A stretch of DNA of 64,000 nucleotides from positions 372,001 through 436,000 of the forward strand of contig JAFKFM010000008.1 of NCBI GenBank assembly GCA_017308135.1. Direction: 5' to 3'. Within the stretch, counting starts at the first letter, position 1; every line of letters begins with the position of its first letter. The DNA comes from Alphaproteobacteria bacterium (GTDB lineage Bacteria; Pseudomonadota; Alphaproteobacteria; CACIAM-22H2). The translations under genes and the position numbers were made by a program. The notes beneath the pieces are model-generated. The model ran no database searches, was not told the origin of the DNA, and saw only the letters and a program-made list of their open reading frames with translations. This document shows positions 36,790-47,735 of the stretch, piece by piece.

Positions 36790-38541
36790 ATGGATCGCTG
36801 GATACGCAGGGAGCGCCGCGGCCCGATGCGCCACGTGGCACCCGGCAACCTCGCCTTCCTATTCGCGGCGCTGATCGCGGCCGCCGTCTGGTCGCTGGCG
36901 CTGTGGAAAGTCGGCGACGACAGTCGTGAAGTCCACGCGAACGCGCAGTCGGAATTGCTCGGCGCTCAGAATCTGCTGGCCGCGCATTTCGCCCGCGCTA
37001 TCGACACGGCCGTGTTGTTCGCCGACACGACCGACCGCTGGATGTCCGAGCAACGCGTATCGTTCTCGGAATCCGCCGATCAATTGGCGCTCGAGAGTTT
37101 CATCGAGGGCTTCGGCAATCATCAATCCTTTTCGATCCGACTGCGCCTGTTCGACGCCGCCGCCAATCGAATCGCGTTGCCAAGCTTCCCGGAGCCGGAG
37201 TTCAACATCGCGGATCGAGAGTACATCACGGACCTCGAAAACAAATCCTACGATTTCTTCAAAATCGGGCTGCAATCGCGCTCGCGCGCGACCGGCGACG
37301 ACATCATTCCGATCTCGAAGATCGCGCGTCCCAATATTTTCAAGGTTAAGTACATCGTCGCGGTGATCGACGTTCCCGATCTCAACCAATTATTCGACCG
37401 GATATTCATCACTGCGCCCGGCTACGTCGGCGCATTCCGCGAAGACGGTTATCTGATCTATCGCAACCCCGATCCGGACCGCTACGTCGGCATCAAGCTC
37501 GATCTCGATTACTTCATGGGGTCGGAAGTAATGCGGAACGATCTTGGCGTTATCCTCAATCGCAAGGACCCCGACGGACGAGAGCTGACGGTCGCCTACA
37601 AACATATCGAACGACATCCGATCTATGTCTATGCGAGTTTCCGCAATGCTGACTTGGACAAACGCAGCTTGGCGCGACTGCCGATCTATTTCGGATTCGC
37701 GACGCTGGCGACCCTATTGAGTTTCGCTATGGCTGGGCTGATCGCCTATTTTGCGCATATCCGCGAGCGCGAAGCCGCCGCGCTGCGGGCGGCGCTGATT
37801 ACCGCCGACGCCGCGAATATCGCCAAGCGCGACTTCCTCGCGAATGTCAGCCACGAGCTGCGCACCCCGTTGAACGCCATCATCGGTTTTTCCGAGATGA
37901 TCGGCACCGGTATTTTCGGAAAATTGACCGAAAAAAACGCCGAGTACAACGACGACGTCGTCACGGCGGCAAGGCATTTGCTGACGGTCGTCGATCAATT
38001 GCTCGATATCGCGGCGATCGAGGCCGGCCGCGCGCGGCTGCGGCCGGAAGAGTTGGATTTGAATCCCTTCCTGCACGACATCGCCCATATGCTTGCCGCA
38101 AAGGCCGCGTCGCGCAACGTTGCCATCGATGCGATCGCGCCCGACGGCCGGCGCATCCTTTACGCCGATAAGCGCGTGCTACGCCAAATTCTGCTGAACT
38201 TGATCGACAACGCGATCAAGCACAGCCAACCCAATGGCCGCGTACGGGTCGGCTGGCGCGAAAGCGCGCCAGGACGCATCAGCATCTTCGTCGCCGATCA
38301 GGGCGTGGGCATCGCCCCCGACGAATTGCCGCATATTTTCGAGCCGTTTTGGCGCAGTTCGGACGCCTATATCGCCCGGCCCGACGGCGTCGGGCTCGGC
38401 CTGATGGTGACCAAGCAACTCGTCGCCCAGAGCGGCGGCACCATCTCCGTCGAAAGCGCGCTCGGTCGAGGCTCGGAATTCGCCATCGACATTCCCGACA
38501 CGGCCGTTCCGATCGCCGCCGTCCCGTCCCGCGCCGCCTGA
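36790..38541 (+). CDS. Membrane sensor histidine kinase
   Basis: 583 residues. Helix 1 (about 20-40), a ~260-residue extracytoplasmic sensor part (dCACHE-like length, with PEFNIADREYI and GAFREDGYLIYRNPD), helix 2 (about 300-322), then HisKA with the phosphorylated His in SHELRTPLNAIIGF (about 355) and HATPase_c with N box NLIDNAIKHS, DQGVGIAPDELPHIFEPFWR and GVGLGLMVTK. There is no receiver domain and no response-regulator gene adjacent, so it is an orphan. It starts 28 bases after the chemoreceptor and may be co-transcribed. The start may instead be a Met 12 codons later. Confidence 0.9.
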   Translation: MDRWIRRERRGPMRHVAPGNLAFLFAALIAAAVWSLALWKVGDDSREVHANAQSELLGAQNLLAAHFARAIDTAVLFADTTDRWMSEQRVSFSESADQLALESFIEGFGNHQSFSIRLRLFDAAANRIALPSFPEPEFNIADREYITDLENKSYDFFKIGLQSRSRATGDDIIPISKIARPNIFKVKYIVAVIDVPDLNQLFDRIFITAPGYVGAFREDGYLIYRNPDPDRYVGIKLDLDYFMGSEVMRNDLGVILNRKDPDGRELTVAYKHIERHPIYVYASFRNADLDKRSLARLPIYFGFATLATLLSFAMAGLIAYFAHIREREAAALRAALITADAANIAKRDFLANVSHELRTPLNAIIGFSEMIGTGIFGKLTEKNAEYNDDVVTAARHLLTVVDQLLDIAAIEAGRARLRPEELDLNPFLHDIAHMLAAKAASRNVAIDAIAPDGRRILYADKRVLRQILLNLIDNAIKHSQPNGRVRVGWRESAPGRISIFVADQGVGIAPDELPHIFEPFWRSSDAYIARPDGVGLGLMVTKQLVAQSGGTISVESALGRGSEFAIDIPDTAVPIAAVPSRAA

Positions 38542-38554
38542 TGCCGGCGACAGC

Positions 38555-41311
<2,757 letters not shown>

Positions 41312-41327
41312 GGCCGGAAGGGTTTAA

Positions 41328-41344
41328 CCGGGGCTTAGCCCCGG
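41328..41344 (-). other. 17-bp palindrome between popZ and valS
   Basis: CCGGGGCT/AGCCCCGG around a single central base, followed on the minus strand by TTAAACCC. It could be an attenuator or weak terminator after popZ, since valS begins 17 bases downstream. The true loop would need to open the inner pairs. Confidence 0.4.
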
Positions 41345-41345
41345 C

Positions 41346-42020
41346 TCAATAGTCCTGCGACTCACGCGTGATGCGGCGGATTTCCCGCTGCACCATGCGC
41401 TCCACCAGATCGGGCAGATACTGGTCGAGCCACGCTTTGAGGATCGGGCGCAATTCGGCGCGCACCAGATCTTCGATCGTCAGGTCCGAATTGCCCAGCA
41501 GCAGGTTGCGCGGCACGCGCGCCTGCAAGCCTTGCAGCGAATCCGACGCGCGGTTCGCCGTGTCGTCGGACATCAGGCGGCGCGGCTCGTCCGACATCAC
41601 CGGCGGCGGCTTGTCGACGACGTTGGTCAGTTCCAGCACGTCGTCGATCGGCTCCGGCTCCGGCATCGGCATGCGCGGACGCGGCGGCGGAGGGGGTGGC
41701 GGCGGCGGCGGTGGCGGCGGAGGGGGTGGCGGCGGTGGCGGCGCCATCATCTCCATAATGGGTTCGGGCTCCGGCTCCGGCAGCATCGGCTCCGGTTCCG
41801 GCATCATCATGGGCTCGGGCTCCGCCGGCGGCGGCGGCGGCGGTGGAGGAGGTGGCGGCGCAGCCGCAGGGGGTGGTGGCGGCGGCGGCGGCGGCGGCGC
41901 TTCGGCGGCGGGTGCGGCAGGCGGCGCTTTCCCCGCATCGCCGTCTTCGGAAATGATACGGCGGATGGAGGCGAGGATTTCCTCCATCGACGGTTCTTGT
42001 TGGTTCTTCGGATCCGTCAT
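41346..42020 (-). CDS. popZ: PopZ polar organizing protein (DUF2497) with long polyproline linker
   Basis: 224 residues. The N-terminal helix EPSMEEILASIRRIISED (about 9-26) binds client proteins; the C-terminal helices (about 160-224, containing LTIEDLVRAELRPILKAWLDQYLP) drive oligomer assembly. Between them lies an acidic, proline-rich, disordered linker. Here it contains uninterrupted proline runs of 10, 11 and 20 residues broken by Pro-Glu and Met-rich pieces. PopZ forms a cell-pole condensate that anchors the chromosome origin and signalling proteins. It is encoded just upstream of valS. The linker composition is extreme for the family. Confidence 0.93.
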   Translation of the reverse strand: MTDPKNQQEPSMEEILASIRRIISEDGDAGKAPPAAPAAEAPPPPPPPPPPAAAPPPPPPPPPPPAEPEPMMMPEPEPMLPEPEPEPIMEMMAPPPPPPPPPPPPPPPPPPPPRPRMPMPEPEPIDDVLELTNVVDKPPPVMSDEPRRLMSDDTANRASDSLQGLQARVPRNLLLGNSDLTIEDLVRAELRPILKAWLDQYLPDLVERMVQREIRRITRESQDY

Positions 42021-42183
42021 CTTCGTCCGGGTTCCAGTCGCCTGTTCAAACCGCCAGTGCGGTTCGAACGCCGAGGGTTCGAAACCGCCCTAAATTGCCA
42101 TGGCGGAACGGTAAACGCGTGCGAATCGCCGCTAAGCCGTTCCGCGACCAAAGATTAAGCGACAGAACAGCCCGACGCCAGAG

Positions 42184-42209
42184 ATAAACCCCGCCCCCTC
42201 GGGCGGGGT
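42184..42209 (-). terminator. Rho-independent terminator after tolC
   Basis: On the minus strand AACCCCGCCC pairs with GGGCGGGGTT around a 4-base loop (GAGG), followed by TATCTC. It lies eight bases after the tolC stop. The T-run is short. Confidence 0.65.
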
Positions 42210-42216
42210 TAAGGCG

Positions 42217-43647
42217 TTACTTCTTGGCCGCTTCGCCGGGTATGTCGTTACCCGACCACCGGTCACGCGTCGCGCTGAGATTGCTCGCCGGATCGTAGAT
42301 TTCGACCGGCAAACCCAGCTCGCGGGCTTGGAGCTTGCCCACCGCCGACAGCAGCTGGAACGACGCCAGCACTTCGTCGCGCTGGGCTTGGACCAAGCTC
42401 ACGCGGCTATTCAGCAATTCCTGCTCGGCGTTCAGCACGTCGAGCACGGTGCGCGAGCCCACGCGGGCTTCCTGTTCCACGCCTTCCAGCGCGATTTCGT
42501 TGGCGCGGATCTGGGCGGTGAACGATCCGATCTGGGCGCGCGCGGTCGAAAGCTGCTGCCACGCGGTCGTCGCGTCGTTGATCGCCTGGCGCAAAGCCAC
42601 GTCGACCTGCGTGCGGCGCTGACCTTGCGTCTGCTTGGCGCCGCGCACGCGCGCGTCGGTCGCCCCCTGCTGATAGATGGGCACCGAGAAGGTCAGCAAC
42701 ACGTCCACCGTGTCGCGGATTGTGCCGCGCGTCTGGGTTTCCTTGCCGCGGATCGCGTCGGCCTGCAACGCGATGGTCGGCAGCTGTTCGCCTTCGACCA
42801 GCGCCACGTCCTGCCCGGCGGATTCATGCGCGTAGCGCGCCTGGATGATGTTCGGGTTCTGCGCCTGGGCCCAGGCGCGCGCTTCTTCAGCACTGCCCGG
42901 CAAGCCGCGCGGCACCGGCGGCACGCTGACGCGGCCCGCTTCCATACCCGTCGTGCGCAGGAAGGTCGCGCGCGCCGTGTTCACGTCGCCTTCCGACTTG
43001 GTGCGGCTCGCCTGCGATTGCGACAAGCGCGCTTCGGCCTGACTCACGTCCGTCCGGGTGATTTCGCCGACCTGGAAACGGTCGCGCGCGGCGTCGAGCT
43101 GGCGCTGCAACACCTGGACGTTGTTGATGTTGAGGTCCAGCACCGCAAGGGCCTGGGCGAGGTTGATATAGGCGGTCGCGCTATCGAGCAGCACGCGCTG
43201 TTCGACGGCCCCGAGCTGCGCCCTGCCCGCTTGCACGTTGGCTTCGGCGCGCGCGAGTTCGGCGGTCGAACGCCCGCCGCGATAGAGCGGCTGGGTGACG
43301 GTCAGCGTCGCCTGCAACGGCGTGCGGTCGCGCTCGTTCTCGGTCGTCTGCTGATCGCGCGAACCGTTGGCGCCGTAGACCGTGGTGGTGGTCGTGTTGA
43401 AGTCGCGCGCCTTGCCGGTATTGCCCGACAGCGTGACCGACGGGCGCCATTGCGACAGCGCTTGCGGCACGGTTTCGTCGGTCGCGCGCAACGCGGCGCG
43501 CTGGGCGAGCAGTTCGGGATTGCTGCGATAGGCGTTGGCGAGCGCCTCGTCGATCGTCTGTGCGCCGGCCATCGGCGCCAGCGCCATCACGGCCGCCAAG
43601 GCCGCGCCCGCTACCGTCGCCTTCAATGCCATCCGTCGCGTCGCCAT
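42217..43647 (-). CDS. tolC: TolC-family outer membrane efflux channel
   Basis: A 476-residue outer membrane factor with a signal peptide (about 1-28, ending AGAQ). The two internally repeated halves are visible: TIDEALANAYRSNPELLAQRAALRA near the start and AEARAWAQAQNPNIIQARYAHESAG in the middle, along with the alpha-barrel coiled segments (LDLNINNVQVLQRQLDAARDR). TolC forms a trimeric channel for type I secretion and multidrug efflux. ATG 43647 follows a GAAGAGGG site. The rhodanese and PIMT-like genes lie just upstream and probably share its mRNA. Confidence 0.93.
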   Translation of the reverse strand: MATRRMALKATVAGAALAAVMALAPMAGAQTIDEALANAYRSNPELLAQRAALRATDETVPQALSQWRPSVTLSGNTGKARDFNTTTTTVYGANGSRDQQTTENERDRTPLQATLTVTQPLYRGGRSTAELARAEANVQAGRAQLGAVEQRVLLDSATAYINLAQALAVLDLNINNVQVLQRQLDAARDRFQVGEITRTDVSQAEARLSQSQASRTKSEGDVNTARATFLRTTGMEAGRVSVPPVPRGLPGSAEEARAWAQAQNPNIIQARYAHESAGQDVALVEGEQLPTIALQADAIRGKETQTRGTIRDTVDVLLTFSVPIYQQGATDARVRGAKQTQGQRRTQVDVALRQAINDATTAWQQLSTARAQIGSFTAQIRANEIALEGVEQEARVGSRTVLDVLNAEQELLNSRVSLVQAQRDEVLASFQLLSAVGKLQARELGLPVEIYDPASNLSATRDRWSGNDIPGEAAKK

Positions 43648-43666
43648 CGAATAACCCTCTTCCAAA

Positions 43667-44017
43667 TCAGTAACGCGCCATGTCCGGATCGACCTGCGCG
43701 GCCCATTGATCGACTCCGCCCGCCAAGTTGATCGCCCGATCGATCCCTTGCTGACGCAGCCAAGAAACTACGCGTGCGGACCGCCCGCCGTGATGACACG
43801 TCACCACCAAGGGTCCGTCCTTCGGCAAACGATCCAGCGAATCGGGAATCGTTCCCATCGGAATATGTAAGCTACCCGCGATTCGGCAAATTTCGTACTC
43901 CGAAGCTTCGCGGACATCGATAATCGCGGGTTTTTTGCCGTCGTCGAGCCAGCGTTTCAGCTCGGCCACGCCGATTTCGAACGGATACGTTTCGTCTTTC
44001 ACAACAGCGCCGTTCAA
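43667..44017 (-). CDS. Rhodanese-domain protein
   Basis: 116 residues if it starts at the TTG at 44017, which overlaps the PIMT-like stop (TTGA); a GTG at 44002 is the alternative. A single rhodanese domain: AIIDVREASEYEICRIAGSLHIPMG, then active-site Cys in VTCHHGGRSARVV, and LAGGVDQWA near the end. Such proteins carry sulfur as a persulfide or act as sulfur transferases. It sits between a PIMT-like gene and tolC, a neighbourhood repeated in many alphaproteobacteria, though the reason is unknown. Confidence 0.85.
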   Translation of the reverse strand: MNGAVVKDETYPFEIGVAELKRWLDDGKKPAIIDVREASEYEICRIAGSLHIPMGTIPDSLDRLPKDGPLVVTCHHGGRSARVVSWLRQQGIDRAINLAGGVDQWAAQVDPDMARY

Positions 44018-44568
44018 AACACGAAGCCGGGCTGCTTCTCGAAGCCCGGCAGCACCGGCGTCGCGGCGTCGAACATCGTGATGCTCGTCATGTCGCCCGC
44101 GAATTTGCGCCACAGCGTGGCCCGCCCCGGTTCGCCCGGTGCGGCCAGCACGCCCGCGATCCGACCGCCTTCGTTGAGGCGGCGCGTGTAGCTATCGAGC
44201 AACTCGCCGATGGCGCCGGCGAACAGCACCGCGTCGACGGCCGAATCGTCGGCGTCCGACGCGAGCGTAACGCCCATCTCCTTCAGCACCGTGGACGCGT
44301 AGCCGGTGAAGTCGCCCACGACCAGCACGCGCTGGGCCGGCTCGAGTGACAGCGCCTGAACCAAACGCGCGAACACCATCGGCTCCATCAGATATTTGCC
44401 GCCGCCCAGCGCCAGATCCTCGTCGACATAGGCGACACCGGCGAACTTGGCCGGCACGAATTTTTCGCGCGGGACCGAGGACATCGCCGCGATCAAGCGC
44501 TCGTCGATCACCTTGTTGGTGCGCAACTGGCCTTCCACCATGTTGCGGCGGCGTTCGGCGAATTCCAT
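44014..44568 (-). CDS. Short protein-L-isoaspartate methyltransferase-like protein
   Basis: 184 residues, about 30 shorter than typical PCMT enzymes. The N-terminal PIMT block (RRNMVEGQLRTNKVIDERLIAAMSSVPREKFVP) is well kept, but the SAM-binding motif I reads VLVVGDFTGYAST instead of the usual E-I-G-x-G-x-G form, and later SAM contacts are weak. It may have little or no methyltransferase activity (inference). It begins at ATG 44568 with GGGAG upstream and is translationally coupled to the rhodanese. Annotated homologues of this kind often sit upstream of tolC. Confidence 0.75.
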   Translation of the reverse strand: MEFAERRRNMVEGQLRTNKVIDERLIAAMSSVPREKFVPAKFAGVAYVDEDLALGGGKYLMEPMVFARLVQALSLEPAQRVLVVGDFTGYASTVLKEMGVTLASDADDSAVDAVLFAGAIGELLDSYTRRLNEGGRIAGVLAAPGEPGRATLWRKFAGDMTSITMFDAATPVLPGFEKQPGFVF

Positions 44569-44610
44569 GTCTTCGGGCTCCCTTGGGTCGAGCGGTCGGG
44601 GTCGGCGACT

Positions 44611-44639
44611 TATATATGGTGCGTCGCCACAAGGGACAA
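44611..44639 (-). promoter_or_regulatory. Candidate promoter for the PIMT-rhodanese-tolC run
   Basis: On the minus strand TTGTCC (complement of 44634-44639) and TATATA (complement of 44611-44616) are spaced by 17 bases and lie about 43 bases before the PIMT-like start. Confidence 0.5.
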
Positions 44640-44686
44640 CTGAAAGCGCGTAAGTGCCGGTAACGGAACGGCTCTCGGCGGCGATA

Positions 44687-44715
44687 TTGACCCCGGGCGG
44701 CGCCTTGCCTATACG
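44687..44715 (+). promoter_or_regulatory. tRNA-Cys promoter
   Basis: TTGACC (44687-44692) and TATACG (44710-44715) are spaced by 17 bases and end 18 bases before the tRNA-Cys 5' end, exactly where a tRNA promoter is expected. Confidence 0.65.
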
Positions 44716-44732
44716 TGGCGCCCGCGTGGCCC

Positions 44733-44807
44733 GGCCGAGTAGCAAAGTGGTAATGCATCGGATTGCAAATCCGATACGCGGCGGTTCGATTCCGCCCTCG
44801 GCCTCCA
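44733..44807 (+). tRNA. tRNA-Cys (GCA)
   Basis: 75 bases including an encoded CCA. The 7-bp acceptor stem GGCCGAG/CTCGGCC, D arm with GTGGTAATGC, anticodon stem TCGGA/TCCGA with loop TTGCAAA (anticodon GCA at 44765-44767) and the T arm GCGGTTCGATTCCGC are all intact. Confidence 0.97.
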
Positions 44808-44882
44808 CGCGCTTCCGCCCAGGGTTCTTTTCCCTGGCGACGCGCCGGGGCTTCGGCTATAAGCCCCGCCCGTCGTTGCCGT

Positions 44883-44957
44883 TCCCCGGTAGCTCAGCGG
44901 TAGAGCAATCGACTGTTAATCGATTGGTCGCAAGTTCGAATCTTGCCCGGGGAGCCA
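44883..44957 (+). tRNA. tRNA-Asn (GTT)
   Basis: 75 bases including CCA. The acceptor stem TCCCCGG/CCGGGGA, D arm AGCTCAGCGGTAGAGC, anticodon stem ATCGA/TCGAT with loop CTGTTAA (anticodon GTT at 44915-44917) and T arm with GTTCGAATC are all intact. It follows tRNA-Cys by 75 bases and may share its transcript. Confidence 0.97.
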
Positions 44958-45018
44958 ACCTTTCCAATTCGGAATATTTCACGCCGACCGCCCGTTGCCC
45001 TAGCGACGGGAGGCGGAC

Positions 45019-45258
45019 ATGCGCGCGATTATCGGATTGTCTGGCATCGGACTGACCGGCTTGCTGATCGCCGGCGCGGCCGAAGCGGAACCCAAACGGG
45101 AACCGTGCTTACCGCCGGCGGTTTTCGCGCCCAGAGTCCTTTTCATGCCCTGCCGCGATCAGCGCGCCGAGGAACCCAAACCCGCCGACCGGATGCCTTT
45201 CGACCGTTGGCTTTGTCGTGAGGGCGCCAGATCGGCCGAACGACGAACGACATGTTGA
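45019..45258 (+). CDS. Small exported hypothetical protein
   Basis: 79 residues with a clear N-terminal signal peptide (MRAIIGLSGIGLTGLLIAGAAEA) and a GGGAGG ribosome site six bases before ATG 45019. The mature ~56 residues include four cysteines (in EPCLPP, FMPCRD, WLCREG and at the final residue), which suggests disulfides in the periplasm. No family is recognised. Its stop overlaps the start of the following lipoprotein gene (the ATG is at 45252), so the two are translationally coupled. Confidence 0.6.
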   Translation: MRAIIGLSGIGLTGLLIAGAAEAEPKREPCLPPAVFAPRVLFMPCRDQRAEEPKPADRMPFDRWLCREGARSAERRTTC

Positions 45259-45584
45259 TTCTTCGCCCCCTTCTTGCTTTGGCCGCCCTGCTGGCGCTGT
45301 CCGCCTGCGGGCCGCCGATGCGTTGGGAACATCCCGCTTTGTCGGACGCGCAAGCCCAAGCCGAGATGGGCGATTGCCGCCAGCAAGCTTGGAGCGAGGC
45401 GCAGTCGCGCGCTTTCTATAACCGCTTCGCCTATGGCCCCACTTACGTGCGTGGCCGCGACGGGCGGCTTTATATGGCCGACCCGTGGATGCGCCCCGGC
45501 TTCAACGATACCTGGTTCGAAGAACAGCGCCTGCGCGACTTCTGTCTGCGCAACAAAGGCTTCCGCTTGGTGCCGGGGAGTTAG
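45252..45584 (+). CDS. Small lipoprotein
   Basis: 110 residues with a signal peptide ending LSAC, giving lipidated Cys19. The mature part begins GPPMRWEHPALSDAQAQAEM and contains GDCRQQAW and DFCLRNKGF, two cysteines that could pair. The RW.HP.LS start and a following Ala-rich helix with Cys resemble the lipoprotein at 48823-49155, suggesting a small paralogous family. Function unknown. Its stop codon overlaps the convergent hydrolase gene by four bases. Confidence 0.75.
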   Translation: MLILRPLLALAALLALSACGPPMRWEHPALSDAQAQAEMGDCRQQAWSEAQSRAFYNRFAYGPTYVRGRDGRLYMADPWMRPGFNDTWFEEQRLRDFCLRNKGFRLVPGS

Positions 45585-46447
45585 CGCGTCGTCGCCGCGA
45601 CGAACGCCGCAACGCGTTCGCGGATCGCGCGCATATGCGTGAAAAGGCAAACATGCTCGCCGCCCGCGATCGGCATCAAGGCGGCATTGGGAATTTCCCC
45701 CGCCAACCGCGCCGCATGGGCGAACGGCACCACCCGATCCGCGACGCCATGCACGATCAGCACGGGCACGGCGATATCCGCCCCCGCGATATCGGCCTGC
45801 GCCGAAAACACATCCATGTCGTTGACCGTGCCCGGTAAACGTTCGCGAAGCCGGTCGAACGTGCCCGACAGCAGCGCGCGAAATAACGGCCCCGCTTCGG
45901 GATCGGCAAGCGTGCGCGCGGCCACTGCCGGATCGGGGATCGAACGACGCGCGGCCCGCGCCGGGTCTTTCGCCGCGCGCCGGCGCAGCAGCCAAGCGAG
46001 CCCCGGAATGCGCGCGAACCATTTCATCATCGGCATGCGCTTGCGGATCTCAGGCGGAATTTCGAGCCGCCCGGTGCAGCACGAGACAAGGACGAGGCCG
46101 GCACAGCGCGTCGGATGACGGCGCGCGAACGCCAAAGCCGACGGCCCCCCGGCCGACACCGCGACGACATACGCCTGCGCGATCCCCAGCGTATCGAGCG
46201 CGGCGGCGTAAAGATCGGCCTGCGCGTCGGGCGTGCGCGCATCCGCCATCGGCGTGCCGAGATAACCCGGCCGCGAAACGGCGACGATACGCACGGGCGC
46301 TGCGAACGTCGCGTGGCCCAAAATCAGGCTTTGATCGTAACCGCCCATTCCGCCGTGAATCGACAGAACCGGCGATCCATCGCCCGCAAGCGCCACTTCG
46401 ATCGCGCCGCGGCGCGTCGTCAGAATTTCCGTTCGAATGCCGTTCAT
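45581..46447 (-). CDS. Alpha/beta-fold hydrolase
   Basis: 288 residues. The oxyanion region LSIHGGMGGYDQS (about 29-41) precedes the nucleophile elbow VVAVSAGGPS (about 93-102), whose serine is the likely nucleophile. The acid and base come from VHGVADRVVPFAHA and GGEHVCLF. A lid-like insertion with RRRAAKDPARAARR (about 156-170) lies between. The family includes esterases, lipases and peptidases; the substrate is unknown. It converges on the lipoprotein gene and is divergent from the MFS exporter. Confidence 0.85.
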   Translation of the reverse strand: MNGIRTEILTTRRGAIEVALAGDGSPVLSIHGGMGGYDQSLILGHATFAAPVRIVAVSRPGYLGTPMADARTPDAQADLYAAALDTLGIAQAYVVAVSAGGPSALAFARRHPTRCAGLVLVSCCTGRLEIPPEIRKRMPMMKWFARIPGLAWLLRRRAAKDPARAARRSIPDPAVAARTLADPEAGPLFRALLSGTFDRLRERLPGTVNDMDVFSAQADIAGADIAVPVLIVHGVADRVVPFAHAARLAGEIPNAALMPIAGGEHVCLFTHMRAIRERVAAFVAATTR

Positions 46448-46568
46448 CGTCGCGCTCCGCGCGCAGCCTTAACGCGAAATCCTGCGTCCGACCATTCCAA
46501 ATGCGCCGCGTATTGCGGACATCGCTTCCCTCGTCTATACGCGTCGCCCCTTTCCGATCGGCGCCGCC

Positions 46569-47735
46569 ATGCAAGCTCAGACATCGCTCAAGCTTCTGCC
46601 GCTTTTCGTGCTCACCGCGGCGGGCATGCTGACGGTCGATCTCTATCTGCCCGCCGTGCCCACTTTACCCGCCGATCTCGGCGGCACGATCGTCCAAGCG
46701 CAAGCCACGCTCGCGGTGTTTTTCGCGGCGTTGGCGGCCTCGCAACTCGTGTGGGGGGCGGCGGCGGACAAGTTCGGCATCAAGCCCGTGCTGATCGTCG
46801 CGATCACGTTGCAGATCGCGGCGGGCTTCGTTTGCGCCGTGGCGCCAAGCGTGGAAACGCTGATCGCCGCGCGCGGCGTGCAAGGCTTCGGCGTGGGGGC
46901 CGCCGCCGCCGTCGTGCCCGCCCTCATCCGGCGCAATCTCGACGAAGCCGCCTCGGTGCGCGCGATGTCGCTGCTCGCCACCGGCGAAAGCATGATCCCC
47001 GCGATCGCGCCGATCCTGGGCGCGCTGCTGCTGCTGGTGACCGATTGGCGCGCGAGCTTCTGGATCGTGGCGCTGCTGACCATCGCGGCGACGCCCTTTG
47101 CGCTGCGCGCCATTCCCCCGGCCCCGCCGGTGTCGCGCGAAACGCGCAAGGCGGCGGGCGGCTATGGCGCGCTGCTGCGCGACCGCGTCTATTTCGGCTA
47201 CGCGCTGGGCCACGGTCTGTGCTTCGGCGCGCTGCTGGTGTTCGTCGCCAGCGCGCCGCAAATCATCGAATTGTGGCTCGGCGGAAGCCCGCGCGATTTC
47301 GCGATCCTGCAATGCTGCGGCGTGCTCGCCTTCAGCGTTGCCGCGTCGCAAAACGGGCGGCTGACCAAACGCTTCTCGCTCGACGCGATGATCGTGTCCG
47401 GCGTTCTGATTCAAATCGTCGCGACAGTCGCGCTGCTCGCCCTCGCCTGGGTCGATTACAAATCCTTCGTGGCGCTGGGCCTCGTTTGGATGATGTTCTG
47501 CGGGGCGCTGGGCTTGCGCGGGCCGTCGACGATGGCACGCGCCTTGTCGGTCGATTCCGCGATCGTCGGCCGCGCCTCGGGCCTGCTGATGTTCATGGGG
47601 CTGGGCCTGTCGTCGGCGGGCACGCAAGCCGTGGCGCCGTTCCTCGAGCAAGGCCTGATGCCCGTGGCGCTTACGGCCCTCGCCTTCACGCTGGCGAGTG
47701 CGGCCCTCGTGCTGGGCGCCACACGCGCGCGTTAA
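46569..47735 (+). CDS. Bcr/CflA-family MFS drug exporter
   Basis: 388 residues with about 12 membrane helices. The N-terminal VDLYLPAVPTLPADLG (about 24-39) and the MFS loop WGAAADKFGIKPVL (about 62-75) are the Bcr/CflA signature; ARGVQGFGVGAAAAVVPALIRR (about 99-120) is the conserved helix 4 region. It would expel drugs or other small molecules with proton antiport across the inner membrane. Its 3' end overlaps the convergent LpxR-like gene by four bases. Confidence 0.9.
   Translation: MQAQTSLKLLPLFVLTAAGMLTVDLYLPAVPTLPADLGGTIVQAQATLAVFFAALAASQLVWGAAADKFGIKPVLIVAITLQIAAGFVCAVAPSVETLIAARGVQGFGVGAAAAVVPALIRRNLDEAASVRAMSLLATGESMIPAIAPILGALLLLVTDWRASFWIVALLTIAATPFALRAIPPAPPVSRETRKAAGGYGALLRDRVYFGYALGHGLCFGALLVFVASAPQIIELWLGGSPRDFAILQCCGVLAFSVAASQNGRLTKRFSLDAMIVSGVLIQIVATVALLALAWVDYKSFVALGLVWMMFCGALGLRGPSTMARALSVDSAIVGRASGLLMFMGLGLSSAGTQAVAPFLEQGLMPVALTALAFTLASAALVLGATRAR

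Noticed and set aside
41660-41900. A tandem repeat or CRISPR-like array in the GGC-rich stretch
   Set aside because: The repeats are codon-level polyproline runs inside popZ with no spacers.
41532-42093. Glycine-runs frames opposite popZ
   Set aside because: The polyglycine comes from reading the proline codons backwards; the popZ frame carries real N- and C-terminal helices.
44690-44960. An integration site at the tRNA genes
   Set aside because: No integrase, no duplicated tRNA 3' end and no change in composition next to the tRNA-Cys and tRNA-Asn genes.
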